64,000 bases of DNA from Vreelandella sedimenti (GCF_013416325.1 NZ_JACCGK010000010.1:3766-67765); one strand, 5' to 3'. Shown: positions 54,895 through 64,000, counted from the stretch's first letter. A program made the numbers and translations. The notes: generated by a model not told the origin, from the sequence alone.

Positions 54895-54946
54895 GACCAC
54901 AACTCCCCGGCATTCTGTTTTCTTTAACAGCTAAAAGCGCTGGTGA

Positions 54947-56947
54947 TTACAAACGCCGCAGCCCCCACATAAAGTAGGCACCGCCAATCAGTGAAGCGAC
55001 CAAGCCCGCTGGTATCTCATAGGGGAAAATAATCTGGCGCCCCACCCAGTCGGCCAGCACCATCAATAGCATGCCGATCAACGCAGCACCCAGCAGATGC
55101 TGACCCGCCCGGGAGAAGCCCACCAAGCGCGCCATATGCGGCGCCAGCAGGCCTATAAACGAAAGCGGCCCCACCACTAGGGTGGCGCAGGCGGTTAGCA
55201 GCGCCACCAGTAGCAGCAACGCCAAGCGGGCACGGTTGAGCGTTACCCCGAGCGCCTTGGCCGTCGGCGCACCTAACGGCAAGATATCCAGCCAGCGGGT
55301 GAAGGGCAGCGTGACCAGCGCCAGCACGGCGGCAATCCCCCCTACCACCACCGCATTGGTGACATCCACGTAATAGGTAGAGCCCGCCAGCCAGGCGATC
55401 ACCTGCTGGCCACGAGGGTCGCCGCCTGCCAGCATTACGCTTCGCACCGCATCAAACAGCGCACTGACCGCCACCCCGGTAAGCAGCAAGCGCTCGGGGA
55501 GATAACCACTCTTGCGGTTGATACCCACCAACACCAGCAGTGTCGCGAAAGCCCCTAAGGTTCCCACACCAATCAGCATCATATTGGTGGGCGCAGGCAG
55601 CAGGAAAATCCCCAGAATCAGCGCAATGGCACAGCCACCGCTGATACCCAGTACTTCGGGGCTGGCCATGGGGTTGGCGGAAAGGCGCTGAAGAATCGTC
55701 CCGGCAATCGCCAGCATCAACCCGCTGGCGGCTGCCGCCATCACCCGGGGCATGCGCCACTGCATGACATTCCAGTTATTGGGCGCCAGCCAATACCAGC
55801 CATCTACGCCCTGGCCAAACAGCAAACCGAGAACCGTTGCCCCCAGCAACGCGAGTAGTAATCCGGTGGCTAAACGTGACGGCGCTGGGTGACGGCGGGC
55901 GAAAACACCCGCCCCTTTCGGCGGCTGGTCGCCCTGCAGTTTCAGGCGCGGAATCAGCCACATTAACAGCGGCGCCCCCAGGGCACCGGTAATCGCCCCG
56001 GTAGGAATAAAGGCCGCCACCATGCCACCGAACTGCTGCAGCAGCAGATCCGTGGTGGCCAGCAGCACGGCCCCTAATAGCATCGACCAGATTAGCCGCG
56101 GCCCTAAGCGGCGCGCACCGGCCATGCGCACGATGTTGGGCGCTGCCAAGCCGATAAAACCGATGATGCCTACCACGCTGACAATGCTGCCGGTAATAAA
56201 CACCGCCAAGCCCATCCCCGCAAAGCGCAGATAGGTCAGCGAGACCCCTAAGCTCTTGGCGCTGGCGTCGTCCAGCTCCAGCACCGCCAGAGGACGCAGC
56301 AAGAACCAGGCGGCCACACAGCTAATCGCCAGCCGTGGCCAGAGGATGGCAACGCCGTCCCAACCGTTTTGCGCCAGCGAGCCCGCGCCCCAAATCAGTA
56401 GTCCGGAGAGCGCCTCGTGGTTGAACAGCAGCAGCGCCGTAGACAGCGCCCCCAGGTACAGATTGACCACCAGGCCCGCCAGCACCACCACGATCGGCGC
56501 CAGCCCGCGCCGCCACGAGAGCAGAAAAACTAATCCAACCGCCAGCGCGCCACCCAATAAGGCGACCCATTCGCGCCCGGCGACAAGCAGCCCCGGCGCC
56601 AGCAAGGTGGCGGTCATCAACGCCAGGTTAGCGCCCGAGGCCACCCCGAGGGTGGTGGGCGAGGCCAGTGGGTTGCGCAGCACCTGCTGCATGAGCACGC
56701 CTGCCAACCCCAGGCCACCCCCGGCGAGCAGGGCGATAGAGAGGCGCGGCCACCAAGCGTAGTAAAGCAGCAGCTCGTCAACGTTCTCAAAAGAGGGGGC
56801 CACTAATGCCTGCAGGCCCAGCGCGAAACCGCCTTGGCCCTCAAGCCCCACCCAAAACAGCACCACCATGGGCAGGCTAAGTAATAGGCAGGCTTTAGCG
56901 GGCGACACTCCCCCCATTCTTTGAGCAAATTGCGCAGCGCCTAGCAT
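54947..56947 (-). CDS. fhuB: Ferric-siderophore permease, double-length (FhuB-like)
   Basis: This 666-residue inner-membrane permease is made of two FecCD-type halves of about 330 residues, each with around ten helices, as in FhuB. Both halves carry the family motifs: [20 protein letters not shown] near 90 and [19 protein letters not shown] near 425, and [16 protein letters not shown] near 260 and [15 protein letters not shown] near 605. It imports ferric hydroxamates with a FhuD binding protein and FhuC ATPase, neither of which is in the window. AAAGGGGG precedes the ATG. It is divergent from the siderophore-interacting protein gene, and a Fur box lies in the spacer. Confidence 0.93.
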   Translation of the reverse strand: MLGAAQFAQRMGGVSPAKACLLLSLPMVVLFWVGLEGQGGFALGLQALVAPSFENVDELLLYYAWWPRLSIALLAGGGLGLAGVLMQQVLRNPLASPTTLGVASGANLALMTATLLAPGLLVAGREWVALLGGALAVGLVFLLSWRRGLAPIVVVLAGLVVNLYLGALSTALLLFNHEALSGLLIWGAGSLAQNGWDGVAILWPRLAISCVAAWFLLRPLAVLELDDASAKSLGVSLTYLRFAGMGLAVFITGSIVSVVGIIGFIGLAAPNIVRMAGARRLGPRLIWSMLLGAVLLATTDLLLQQFGGMVAAFIPTGAITGALGAPLLMWLIPRLKLQGDQPPKGAGVFARRHPAPSRLATGLLLALLGATVLGLLFGQGVDGWYWLAPNNWNVMQWRMPRVMAAAASGLMLAIAGTILQRLSANPMASPEVLGISGGCAIALILGIFLLPAPTNMMLIGVGTLGAFATLLVLVGINRKSGYLPERLLLTGVAVSALFDAVRSVMLAGGDPRGQQVIAWLAGSTYYVDVTNAVVVGGIAAVLALVTLPFTRWLDILPLGAPTAKALGVTLNRARLALLLLVALLTACATLVVGPLSFIGLLAPHMARLVGFSRAGQHLLGAALIGMLLMVLADWVGRQIIFPYEIPAGLVASLIGGAYFMWGLRRL

Positions 56948-57079
56948 AGCGAGCCCCCTTTTGTGATAACCGAACAGTTCGCCAAAAGAGACGTGATAGG
57001 CAACAGCGTCATTTTCTTAGCCTTACTATTTATGCAAACGAGTTTATGGAAATTAGCGATTGAATAACTAACAACGATT

Positions 57080-57098
57080 CTAAATGATAATAATTAGC
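57080..57098. promoter_or_regulatory. Fur box between fhuB and the siderophore-interacting protein gene
   Basis: The 19-mer starting CTAAATGATAATAATTAGC matches the Fur consensus at 14 of 19 positions, 13 of 15 in the core. It lies 37 bases ahead of the rightward gene and 133 ahead of fhuB. Confidence 0.7.
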
Positions 57099-57134
57099 AC
57101 TACAATTGACTCCTTATATAAAGGAGACATCACA

Positions 57135-58079
57135 ATGGCAGCCAAACCGAGCTACCAGCTTTTCGATATCACCCTAGCCCGGCGCACCCAAGTCAGCGCC
57201 TCATTAGTCAGGTTCACCTTTACTGGCCCAGAGGTCAGCCAAATGGCGACCTACGCACCGGATCAGCGCGTCAAGCTATTCTTTCCCGAAGGCGGTGGCA
57301 GTCTCGACCCGCTGTTTGAAATTGCCAAGCTGGAAGAACACGACTGGTACGGCGCCTACCGCGCATTGCCAGATGCGCAGCGGCCCTCTGCACGTACCTA
57401 TACCATTCGCGCCCTGCGCCCGGAACAAGCTGAGGTGGACGTTGAATTCGTACTCCACGGCGACAACGGCCCCGCCTCACGCTGGGCAATGCACGCCCGC
57501 CCGGGTGACCGGCTAGCCATGACAGCCCCCGACGCCAGTGCCGAAGGCCCAAAGCTGGGCTACGAGTGGAAGCCACCCCAAGGCGTACGACGAATCCTGA
57601 TTATCGCCGATGAAACCGCCCTTCCCGCTGCGGCTGGTATTCTGGAAACCCTCGATGACCTGCCGCTCAAACCCAGGGTCGAAGCGCTGTTCGAAGTACC
57701 CCGCAGCGACGACGCTCAGTCGCTGCCACAGGCCACCAAATTGCGCTGGCTGGCTCGCGACGCTGAGCCCGGCTGCCAACACGGTGAGCTGCTAATGAGA
57801 GCGCTACGCGATATTGATTTACATAAGGAAATTCAAGCGCTAGGCGGCACGCCTACTAACACCACTACCGGCGCCACGACCAACGACGAAAGCGACGATG
57901 AGGACGGCCCGCTTTGGGAACCCGCCACCCTGGATGACAGTGCGCCCTTCTACGCCTGGATTGCCGCTGAAACCAAGGTCGCCATGAAGCTGCGTCGCTA
58001 TTTGGTCAACGAGTGCGGGCTACCCAAGCAGTACGTTACCAGCATGGGCTACTGGCGCCTGGGCAAGGCCAATGGTTAA
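57135..58079 (+). CDS. Siderophore-interacting protein (NAD(P)H-dependent ferric-siderophore reductase)
   Basis: This 314-residue cytoplasmic flavoprotein releases iron from imported ferric siderophores. The FAD-binding part includes RTYTIRALRPEQAEVDVEF and HGDNGPASRWAMHARPGD (near 95-140), and the SIP domain includes ILIIADETALPAAAGILETL near 158 and the C-terminal LRRYLVNECGLP and YWRLGKAN. An unusual Thr-rich then acidic insert (TTTGATTNDESDDEDG, near 248-263) splits the SIP domain. The ATG at 57135 has AAGGAG upstream; the open frame extends further. The stop overlaps the start of the cytochrome b561 gene. Confidence 0.92.
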   Translation: MAAKPSYQLFDITLARRTQVSASLVRFTFTGPEVSQMATYAPDQRVKLFFPEGGGSLDPLFEIAKLEEHDWYGAYRALPDAQRPSARTYTIRALRPEQAEVDVEFVLHGDNGPASRWAMHARPGDRLAMTAPDASAEGPKLGYEWKPPQGVRRILIIADETALPAAAGILETLDDLPLKPRVEALFEVPRSDDAQSLPQATKLRWLARDAEPGCQHGELLMRALRDIDLHKEIQALGGTPTNTTTGATTNDESDDEDGPLWEPATLDDSAPFYAWIAAETKVAMKLRRYLVNECGLPKQYVTSMGYWRLGKANG

Positions 58080-58695
58080 GGGAACGGCAATCAACACGGC
58101 GTTAAACAGTAGCCACACAAGCAAGCAAGCTCAAACGCCTATTGGCTGGCGAGACAGCCCTGACGGCTATGGCCGGGTCAGCCGTGCGCTTCACTGGCTG
58201 ACCGCAGCGCTAGTCACGCTGCAATTTACCGTGTTGCTGGCCTGGAGAGGAATGGGCGAAAACGCTATCACGCTGTTCTTGGCGAGCATCGGGCCTCACG
58301 GCTCATTAGGATTTATGATACTGATCGTGACGCTGGCGCGCCTTGGTTGGGCATGGATAAACCGCAAACAACGCCCGCCCCACACGCCAGGACTAGGTGG
58401 GTGCTTGGCGCGCTTTGTCCATATCACCTTTTATGGGCTACTAATGTGGTTGCCCGCTTTCGCTATTTTGCGCCAGTACGGCCGCGGCGGGGCGCTACTC
58501 TTTTATGGCATGGAGCTGCTGCCCGAAGCGGAACGCGAGATCACCTGGATGGTCGCCCCCGCCGAGCTCCTTCACGGCCCGCTCTCGTGGCTGCTATGTG
58601 GATTAGTCATCGGCCACATCATGATGGCGCTGACTCACCGCTTCTGGCTTAAAGACCGAGTACTGGCGCGTATGGTGGGGTCAAGTGGCCGATGA
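58072..58695 (+). CDS. Cytochrome b561 family membrane protein
   Basis: This 207-residue inner-membrane diheme cytochrome has four helices. Candidate heme-ligand His residues are in SRALHWLTAAL near 44, GPHGSLGF near 77, FVHITFYGLLMW near 125 and LHGPLSWLL near 170 with GHIMMALTHRF near 184, in the usual b561 order. The gene overlaps the siderophore-interacting protein gene by eight bases, so the two are coupled. Together they suggest reduction of ferric siderophore both from the quinone pool and from NAD(P)H. The 3' end overlaps the convergent exporter gene by 15 bases. Confidence 0.88.
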   Translation: MVKGTAINTALNSSHTSKQAQTPIGWRDSPDGYGRVSRALHWLTAALVTLQFTVLLAWRGMGENAITLFLASIGPHGSLGFMILIVTLARLGWAWINRKQRPPHTPGLGGCLARFVHITFYGLLMWLPAFAILRQYGRGGALLFYGMELLPEAEREITWMVAPAELLHGPLSWLLCGLVIGHIMMALTHRFWLKDRVLARMVGSSGR

Positions 58696-60327
58696 GGGTT
58701 CCGCTAGCGGCTCTTCGGCAGTCTCAGACTCAGCAGTCAACAGCTTGCCACTCTCTAGCCGCACCAATCGATCTGCGAGGTGGAAATAGCGGTCATCGTG
58801 GGTGATCACCAGCACCGCTTTGCCCATGCGTTTTAGCTCGGGCAACACCTCGCAGTAAAACACCTCTTTGAATAACGGATCCTGATCCGCCGCCCACTCG
58901 TCAAACACCAAGAAGGGCCGATCCTCAAGGTAGGCAACCACCAGCGCCAGACGCTTACGCTGGCCCTGGGAGAGTGCTTGGGTGGTGAACGCACCGTTTT
59001 CAACCCGCACCTTGTGCTGCAGGTGCAACTTGGCCAGCAGGCGGTTGCCTTCCTCGTCCAGACCATCACGCGGTGCCTCTAACAGGCGTTCAAAGAGATG
59101 GAAGTCCGAGAACACCACCGAGAAGAGCTGCCGGTAGGCATCCCAGCCATCCGCTTCGACCCGCTCGCCATTGAGCAATACCTCGCCACCTTCCGGCGGG
59201 TAAAGCCCCACCACTACTTTGGCCAGCGTGGTCTTACCGCTACCGTTGCCCCCCACCAGAAACACCACTTCCCCCGGCGTAAAGCTCAGATCAATCGGCC
59301 CCAACTCAAAGAAGTCATCGCTCTGCTCGTGGTAGTACTGATGGGTGACGTCGCGCAACTCAAGACGCTGCCAAGCAGGCACCTGAGGTGACGCTTGCCT
59401 CTCCTGCCCCTGGGGCATCTCTCGTGTGATGTCATCAATTCGGCTAGCGGCTACCCGCGCCATATTGATCCGCGGAATATTGATCAGCAACCCTTCCAAG
59501 GGCGTCACCATAAACACAAACACCAGCGCAAAACCGGTCATTACCTGGGTTTGAATAGGCCCATCGCCCGCCAACACAAACAATACCAGACCGATAAAGG
59601 CGTACATCAGGAACTGCCCCCAACTGGTCGAGATCACGAACAGCGACATGCCATAGGTGCGCAGCCGCCGCACGCCTTCAACCGACTCCCCCAGTATCTG
59701 ATCCATAAAGACCCGGCTCTTGCGCTGGTGTAGGCGTAGCTCTTTTGCACCATCGGTCAGCGCGCGGAAATGACCAAACAGGCGATCCTGCTCTGACGAG
59801 GCATCCTGGAGGTAGTGAATAGCGCGTAAGTGCACCAAGTGGTAACCGACAGCACCCAGCCCAATCACCCCAAGTGCAAACAAAAACACCTGCCATGAAA
59901 GCATTGCCAGGTAGCCCAAGCACCCCACCACGATGACCGTATTGGTCAAAATCACCGGCAAGCTAACGAACAGTACCGCCACATTGTTGCTGTGCTCGGT
60001 GAGCGCTGACTGGATCCGCGCACTGCCCACACGCTCGAACTGAGCAAAGGGGGTCTCGGCCACACACTGGGCGACAAAACTGCGTAACTCAGCCAGAGCA
60101 CGCTGCCCCAGCCGCTCAAACAGCGCCGTCGACACCATCCGACAGACCATTAGGGCCACAGCAATCCCCGCGAAGCCCCAAGCCGCATTGGCACGGCTGG
60201 CGGCATCGCTGTTTAACGCCGCATTGATTTGGGCAATCAGCAGCACGCTGAAAAGCCCCGAGAGAATGCTGGCCAGCGCAGCAGCGGTCATCAACCCGCG
60301 AGTTCGACGAATCAGATAGGGAAGCAC
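58681..60327 (-). CDS. Cyclic-peptide/siderophore ABC exporter, PvdE/SyrD type (copy 2)
   Basis: This 548-residue half-transporter has six helices and an ATPase with Walker A GGNGSGKTT near 365, [10 protein letters not shown] near 455, and [10 protein letters not shown] near 477, then His in VITHDDRYF. It is a paralogue of the exporter at 53230; the ATPase ends are similar but the membrane halves clearly differ. I place the start at the GTG at 60327, where GAGG lies five bases upstream; a GTG two codons earlier has no site. It is divergent from the siderophore biosynthesis genes and is the likelier exporter of their product. Confidence 0.88.
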   Translation of the reverse strand: MLPYLIRRTRGLMTAAALASILSGLFSVLLIAQINAALNSDAASRANAAWGFAGIAVALMVCRMVSTALFERLGQRALAELRSFVAQCVAETPFAQFERVGSARIQSALTEHSNNVAVLFVSLPVILTNTVIVVGCLGYLAMLSWQVFLFALGVIGLGAVGYHLVHLRAIHYLQDASSEQDRLFGHFRALTDGAKELRLHQRKSRVFMDQILGESVEGVRRLRTYGMSLFVISTSWGQFLMYAFIGLVLFVLAGDGPIQTQVMTGFALVFVFMVTPLEGLLINIPRINMARVAASRIDDITREMPQGQERQASPQVPAWQRLELRDVTHQYYHEQSDDFFELGPIDLSFTPGEVVFLVGGNGSGKTTLAKVVVGLYPPEGGEVLLNGERVEADGWDAYRQLFSVVFSDFHLFERLLEAPRDGLDEEGNRLLAKLHLQHKVRVENGAFTTQALSQGQRKRLALVVAYLEDRPFLVFDEWAADQDPLFKEVFYCEVLPELKRMGKAVLVITHDDRYFHLADRLVRLESGKLLTAESETAEEPLAEPSSAT

Positions 60328-60431
60328 ATTCACCTCATTGGAAAGCCATTAGAAAAAGCGACTGGAAATCGGCACCTACCTCTAATGACGAACCGCTCGC
60401 GTAAAAAGTTAACCAATTTTATGTAAACAAG

Positions 60432-60446
60432 CCTCATTCTCATTCG
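60432..60446. promoter_or_regulatory. Weak Fur-like site in the exporter/acetyltransferase spacer
   Basis: The minus strand reads CGAATGAGAATGAGG, a partial Fur box (9 of 15 core positions). It lies between two divergent siderophore genes. A GC-rich hairpin (CCGCC / GGCGG near 60473-60486) sits further right, ahead of the acetyltransferase. Confidence 0.35.
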
Positions 60447-60536
60447 TCCTTAAATAAGGAAGTCAGTAACGCCGCCCTCCGGCGGGGTGATTTTAATTCG
60501 TTTCTTTGATTCGTTCTTATTGATAGGAGCTTAGCG

Positions 60537-61649
60537 GTGTCCAGTTCTGTCCAGGCACAACCACAGGTACACGTACCCTCTGAAAGCCACGCGGTGGCCT
60601 CGCTGATCTCACGCCCCGAGGGCTACGCCTATCAAGTCAGCTACGAGGTCACCACGCAGTCGCTTTATGTGAAGGGTGATCAAGAGCGCCTTGAGTGGGC
60701 ACTGGTGGATGACAACCACTGTTTGACGCTGCGCTGGCCGCAGCGCTCAGCACCACCGCTCCCAGCACTGCTTGCCGCTATCGAAGGCGCTTTTGCCTTT
60801 TACCCAGGCACTGTTGCATTACGCCTTCAGCTACCTAGTGCTTTGCACGCCAACCTTTGTGTCGCCGGCATCGCGGTTAAAGATAGCCATGGAGAGCTCT
60901 GGGTATATGCGGAGCTATTTTGGCAGTTACCCACGCTCTGGCTGACCTCAACGCGCATGCGCCCCTATCCGCAGCAGCCCATCCTGGAGAACGGAAAACG
61001 ACACCCGCGCCGCCCTCCTCGCCCCAGCGGCACGGTATATCAGCGCCATATTGCCTGGCTGGATGCCACCCTGAGCTTTCGAGTGCTTGACCTGGAACTT
61101 GATCTGGAGCGCTTCAACCGCTGGATGAACGACCCGGTCGTCGCCCATTTCTGGGAAGAGCAGGGGGATTTGGAACAGCATCGCGAGCGGCTGGAAAGCA
61201 CGCTCCAGACCCCCAGCGTCGTGCCGTTGATCGGCTGTATCGACGGTGAGCCCTTCGGTTATTTCGAGACCTACTGGGCCAAGGAGGATCGCATCGGCGC
61301 TTATTACGATGCCAGTGACTTTGACCGTGGCTGGCACGTACTGATCGGTGAAGCTGCATTTCGTGGGCAACCCTATGTCGCTGCCTGGATGCCCTCTATC
61401 TCGCACTACCTTTTTCTGGATGACTGCCGCACCCAACGCTTGGTGATTGAGCCCCGCGTAGATAACGCCAAGATGCTGCACAACCTTGCCCAGTGCGGTT
61501 ATGCCCACGTTAAGGCGTTCGATTTTCCCCATAAGCGGGCCATGCTCGGCATGCAAATCCGCGAACACTTTTTTAACGAGCGCAGTTGGATTCCGCTGCC
61601 TCCGCACCCTGGGTCTGCGCCACGACCCGACCCACGCTTCACCACATAA
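60537..61649 (+). CDS. Siderophore N-hydroxy-amine acyltransferase (IucB/AcbB-like GNAT)
   Basis: This 370-residue enzyme has an N-terminal domain of about 170 residues and a C-terminal GNAT domain of the siderophore type. The second part shows FNRWMNDPVVAHFWEEQGD near 194, GYFETYWAKEDRIG near 241, DRGWHVLIGEAAFRG near 264 and LVIEPRVDNAKM near 302, typical of enzymes that acylate N-hydroxy-lysine or N-hydroxy-ornithine (IucB, MbtK, AcbB). The start is a GTG with AGGAG upstream. The N-hydroxylase gene follows after 23 bp, so the pair makes a hydroxamate building block. Confidence 0.9.
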   Translation: MSSSVQAQPQVHVPSESHAVASLISRPEGYAYQVSYEVTTQSLYVKGDQERLEWALVDDNHCLTLRWPQRSAPPLPALLAAIEGAFAFYPGTVALRLQLPSALHANLCVAGIAVKDSHGELWVYAELFWQLPTLWLTSTRMRPYPQQPILENGKRHPRRPPRPSGTVYQRHIAWLDATLSFRVLDLELDLERFNRWMNDPVVAHFWEEQGDLEQHRERLESTLQTPSVVPLIGCIDGEPFGYFETYWAKEDRIGAYYDASDFDRGWHVLIGEAAFRGQPYVAAWMPSISHYLFLDDCRTQRLVIEPRVDNAKMLHNLAQCGYAHVKAFDFPHKRAMLGMQIREHFFNERSWIPLPPHPGSAPRPDPRFTT

Positions 61650-61672
61650 ATACGTCAGCCACGAGGACTCTT

Positions 61673-62965
61673 ATGCATATTCACGACTTGATCGGCATCG
61701 GCTTCGGCCCCTCCAATATTGCACTGGCCATTGCGCTCGACGAACAGCGCCAGGCAGGGCAAGCGAAGGATGCCTTGTTTATTGAGCGTCAGCCCTGCTT
61801 TGCCTGGCACCCGCATATGCTGCTGGAAAATGCCCATATGCAGATCTCCTTCCTCAAAGACCTGGTCACGCCGCGTAACCCAGGGAGCCGTTTCAGCTTC
61901 CTCAATTACCTTCACAGCAAAGGCCGCCTGCAGGACTTTATCAACCTACAAACCTTCTTCCCCAGCCGCCATGAGTTCAATGACTACCTAAGCTGGACTG
62001 CCAGCCACTTTGAACACCAGTGCGCCTATGGAGAGGATGTGCTTGAAGTGCTGCCCGAAACTGATAACGACGAGGTCGCCTATCTCCGTGTTCGTTCACG
62101 AGATGAGAGTGGCGCGGTGCAGGAAAGGCTCACCCGTTCATTGGTAATTAGCGTGGGGGGTGCGCCCAATGTGCCTGAATGCTTCGCCGGGCTAAAAGAC
62201 GACCCACGGGTCTTCCACTCCAGCCACTACCTCCGGGAGTTGGCGAAGCAAGACGCCCCCAAACGCATCGCGGTGATCGGTGCGGGCCAGAGCGCCGCTG
62301 AGATATTCCTGGATCTGCACGGCCGTGAAGGCATTCAGGTGGATCTTATTAGCCGGGCATGGGCCTTTAAACCCTCGGACGATAGCCCTTTCGTCAACGA
62401 AATCTTCAATCCCGAATACACCGACTACGTGTTCAACAACCCCACCGGCCAGCGGGAAGCACTGCTGCAGGAGTACAAAAGCACCAACTACTCAGCCCCT
62501 GACTTGGCGCTGATTCAGGAGATTTACGATGTGTTCTATCAGCAAAAAGTAACCGGCCAGGCCCGCCACCGCTTCCGCCGCCGCCATGAAGTTATTGGTA
62601 GTCAAGCAGGCCCCGAAGGTATTGAGCTAAATGTTCGCGATTTAGAGAGTGGTCATACGGAGTCCACTCGCTACGACGCAGTGGTATTAGCAACAGGCTA
62701 TATACGCGACACCCATAAACAGCTATTGGCCCCCGTCGCGGACTACCTGCCTGACTTTGCCGTTAACCGCCACTATCAGCTCTACACCAAGCCTGCGTTC
62801 AAACCGGCTATTTTCCTGCAAGGCAGCTGCGAGCCCACCCATGGTTTAAGCGACACCCTGCTGTCGATTTTGGCAGCCAGGACAAGTGAGATCTGTGCTG
62901 CTCTAGAGCAGACAACGGCCTCTTATGCCCCCTCTCCCTGTAAACAAGAAGTCACCGCTCCATAA
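61673..62965 (+). CDS. L-ornithine N5- (or L-lysine N6-) monooxygenase
   Basis: This 430-residue FAD/NADPH enzyme hydroxylates the side-chain amine of ornithine or lysine, the first step of hydroxamate siderophore synthesis. Motifs are FAD-binding GIGFGPSNIALAIAL near 9, ISFLKDLVTPRNPGSRFSFL near 57, NADPH-binding VIGAGQSAAEIF near 198, and the C-terminal LATGY near 341. SFLKDLVTPRNP and the GRLQDFINLQTFFPSR stretch resemble PvdA more than IucD, so ornithine is favoured. The ATG at 61673 has GAGGA upstream; the open frame runs 29 codons further into the end of the acetyltransferase gene. Confidence 0.92.
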   Translation: MHIHDLIGIGFGPSNIALAIALDEQRQAGQAKDALFIERQPCFAWHPHMLLENAHMQISFLKDLVTPRNPGSRFSFLNYLHSKGRLQDFINLQTFFPSRHEFNDYLSWTASHFEHQCAYGEDVLEVLPETDNDEVAYLRVRSRDESGAVQERLTRSLVISVGGAPNVPECFAGLKDDPRVFHSSHYLRELAKQDAPKRIAVIGAGQSAAEIFLDLHGREGIQVDLISRAWAFKPSDDSPFVNEIFNPEYTDYVFNNPTGQREALLQEYKSTNYSAPDLALIQEIYDVFYQQKVTGQARHRFRRRHEVIGSQAGPEGIELNVRDLESGHTESTRYDAVVLATGYIRDTHKQLLAPVADYLPDFAVNRHYQLYTKPAFKPAIFLQGSCEPTHGLSDTLLSILAARTSEICAALEQTTASYAPSPCKQEVTAP

Positions 62966-63025
62966 CGTTCGGCCGCCCCGAGGCTCACACGATGTTGACT
63001 TCGGGGTTTATATACTCATAATACA

Positions 63026-63044
63026 AACAATAACAATTAGCATT
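63026..63044. promoter_or_regulatory. Candidate Fur box upstream of the TonB receptor
   Basis: AACAATAACAATTAGCATT matches the Fur consensus at 11 of 19 positions, in an AT-rich stretch 41 bases ahead of the receptor start. Confidence 0.5.
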
Positions 63045-63084
63045 TACATAAAATTAGAACGCCCCCTATTCAAGGAGAACATTC

Positions 63085-64000
63085 GTGAACCAACCCACTT
63101 TCCGCAAGCGGTGGCTAACGGCCGCCATTGCTATTGCTGCCTGCAGTACGTCGGCAGCTGTGCTTGCTCAGCAAAATGCTACGTCGACAAACCACTCGAT
63201 TGACAATGATGGCAGCGAGCTGTCTACACTCACTGTCACCGGGGATCGCCTGCCCTATGGCATGACCGAAAACAGCAATTCCTACACTAGCGAAAGCACT
63301 AGCATTGGCTTAGTTTCACAATCTGTGCAGGAAACGCCGCAATCTATTAGCGTTGTTACACGAGATCGCCTCGATGATCAAGGGACTACCACGCTGTCTG
63401 AGGCCCTACGAAATGTCACAGGCATCACCGTAAATGAGTACGGTCCTAATCAGTATGTTATCAAGGCTCGAGGCTATAATATTGATTCCTTTCTCATGGA
63501 TGGCAGTCCAGTTCAGAGCGCGGGCAGTGCCTGGGAAAGCGCCGGAGTATTTGACCCCGCATTGCTTGATCGAATTGAAGTATTGCGCGGGCCTACGGGC
63601 ATTCTCCATGGATCCGGCGAACCTGGCGGCACTATCAACCTAGTTCGTAAGCGTGCTTTAGCTGAGAGCCAAGCCTCTGTATCTATTTCTGCAGGTACGG
63701 ACGATGCCTATCGGGGTGTTGTTGATGTTACCGGCGCGTTAGACAGCGAAGGGCAAGTACGGGGCCGTTTCGTCGGTGTCTACGATGATCGAGACTCTTT
63801 TATTGATCACGTTTACTCAGAGAACCAAATCGGCTATGGCACGCTTGAGTTTGACTTGTCTCCCGAAACGACACTATCAATGGGAGTTACTGTACAAGAT
63901 GAAGAGTTTCGACCGCACTCCGGATTACCAGCTTACAGTGATGGCACCCTCCCCAATGTAGACCGCTCTACCTATATCGGATCTGACTGGGATAAGCAGA
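63085..64000 (+). CDS. TonB-dependent siderophore receptor, 3' truncated by window edge
   Basis: This outer-membrane receptor is open to the end of the window, with 305 codons visible. It starts at a GTG preceded by AAGGAG. A signal peptide ends near VLAQ (residue 29), then the TonB box region (LSTLTVTG near 47) leads directly into the plug domain (ETPQSISVVTRDRLDDQG near 83, VTGITVNEYG, RGYNIDSFLMDG near 129, RIEVLRGPTGILHGSGEPGG near 160, INLVRKR) and the first barrel strands. No N-terminal STN signalling domain is present, so it should not drive an ECF sigma cascade. It resembles receptors for hydroxamate siderophores (FhuE/FpvA group). Confidence 0.93.
   Translation, partial: MNQPTFRKRWLTAAIAIAACSTSAAVLAQQNATSTNHSIDNDGSELSTLTVTGDRLPYGMTENSNSYTSESTSIGLVSQSVQETPQSISVVTRDRLDDQGTTTLSEALRNVTGITVNEYGPNQYVIKARGYNIDSFLMDGSPVQSAGSAWESAGVFDPALLDRIEVLRGPTGILHGSGEPGGTINLVRKRALAESQASVSISAGTDDAYRGVVDVTGALDSEGQVRGRFVGVYDDRDSFIDHVYSENQIGYGTLEFDLSPETTLSMGVTVQDEEFRPHSGLPAYSDGTLPNVDRSTYIGSDWDKQ

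Noticed and set aside
1..64000. Search for tRNA or rRNA genes, CRISPR arrays, defence systems, prophage genes or intact insertion sequences
   Set aside because: No cloverleaf with a CCA end, repeat-spacer array, cas, restriction, integrase or transposase gene was recognised on either strand by eye.

Overview
The window looks like chromosomal DNA of a halophilic or marine gammaproteobacterium of the Halomonas/Vreelandella type. This is an inference from the protein families (ArfA, SpeG, DkgB, a Pseudomonas-like nitrate-assimilation operon carrying a PP2C-kinase, TRAP and TTT transporters), the moderately GC-rich genes with AT-rich promoters, and the Shine-Dalgarno style. I saw no rRNA, tRNA, CRISPR array, prophage or intact insertion sequence. 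Both ends cut a gene: a chemoreceptor at the left and a TonB-dependent siderophore receptor at the right.

Layout. 1-2.2 kb: tail of a chemoreceptor, a relic of a GGDEF domain, and a DUF1415 gene. 2.3-9.0 kb: a GntR regulator divergent from a run of two half-size CHR transporters, a tripartite tricarboxylate transporter (tctCBA) and a cytoplasmic-type gamma-glutamyltransferase. 9.1-17.8 kb: an ABC exporter, a second chemoreceptor, and a signalling group made of a REC-EAL phosphodiesterase, a hybrid histidine kinase with Hpt domain, a small periplasmic molybdopterin-fold protein and an OmpR-type regulator; a 15-bp motif is shared by two of their promoters. 18-19.6 kb: a DUF1127-like protein, the ribosome-rescue factor arfA with a hairpin across its stop codon, and dkgB.

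19.6-31.2 kb is a divergent nitrate/nitrite assimilation locus. Leftward are nasA, cobA (siroheme), an FNT nitrite channel and a PP2C-Ser/Thr kinase. Rightward are the nitrate reductase electron-transfer flavoprotein, nirB and nirD. The 760-bp spacer carries sigma-54-type promoters, an NtrC-like site and, on each arm, a leader terminator preceded by a hexaloop hairpin and a shared 10-mer, as expected for ANTAR (NasT/NasR) antitermination.

31.3-38.3 kb holds accessory metabolism and transport genes (hydrolase, CDF transporter, MFS with a divergent MocR regulator, AEC carrier, DpkA-like reductase) and a 184-bp palindromic MITE-like element. 38.4-47.6 kb encodes a complete oxidative uronate pathway: uronate dehydrogenase, galactarolactone isomerase, galactarolactone cycloisomerase, 5-dehydro-4-deoxyglucarate dehydratase and 2-oxoglutarate semialdehyde dehydrogenase, with a TRAP transporter and a GntR repressor whose likely operator occurs in two places.

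47.8-53 kb: a phosphoesterase, two related small-protein genes of 37 and 38 codons (the second preceded by a phased ACAAC repeat), speG, a FAD amine oxidase, ltaE and a LysE/ArgO exporter. 53-64 kb: a Fur-type siderophore region with two PvdE/SyrD-like exporters, a double-length FhuB permease, a siderophore-interacting ferric reductase translationally coupled to a cytochrome b561, an IucB-like acetyltransferase, an ornithine/lysine N-hydroxylase and a TonB receptor. The NRPS or NIS synthetase, FhuC and FhuD are not in the window.
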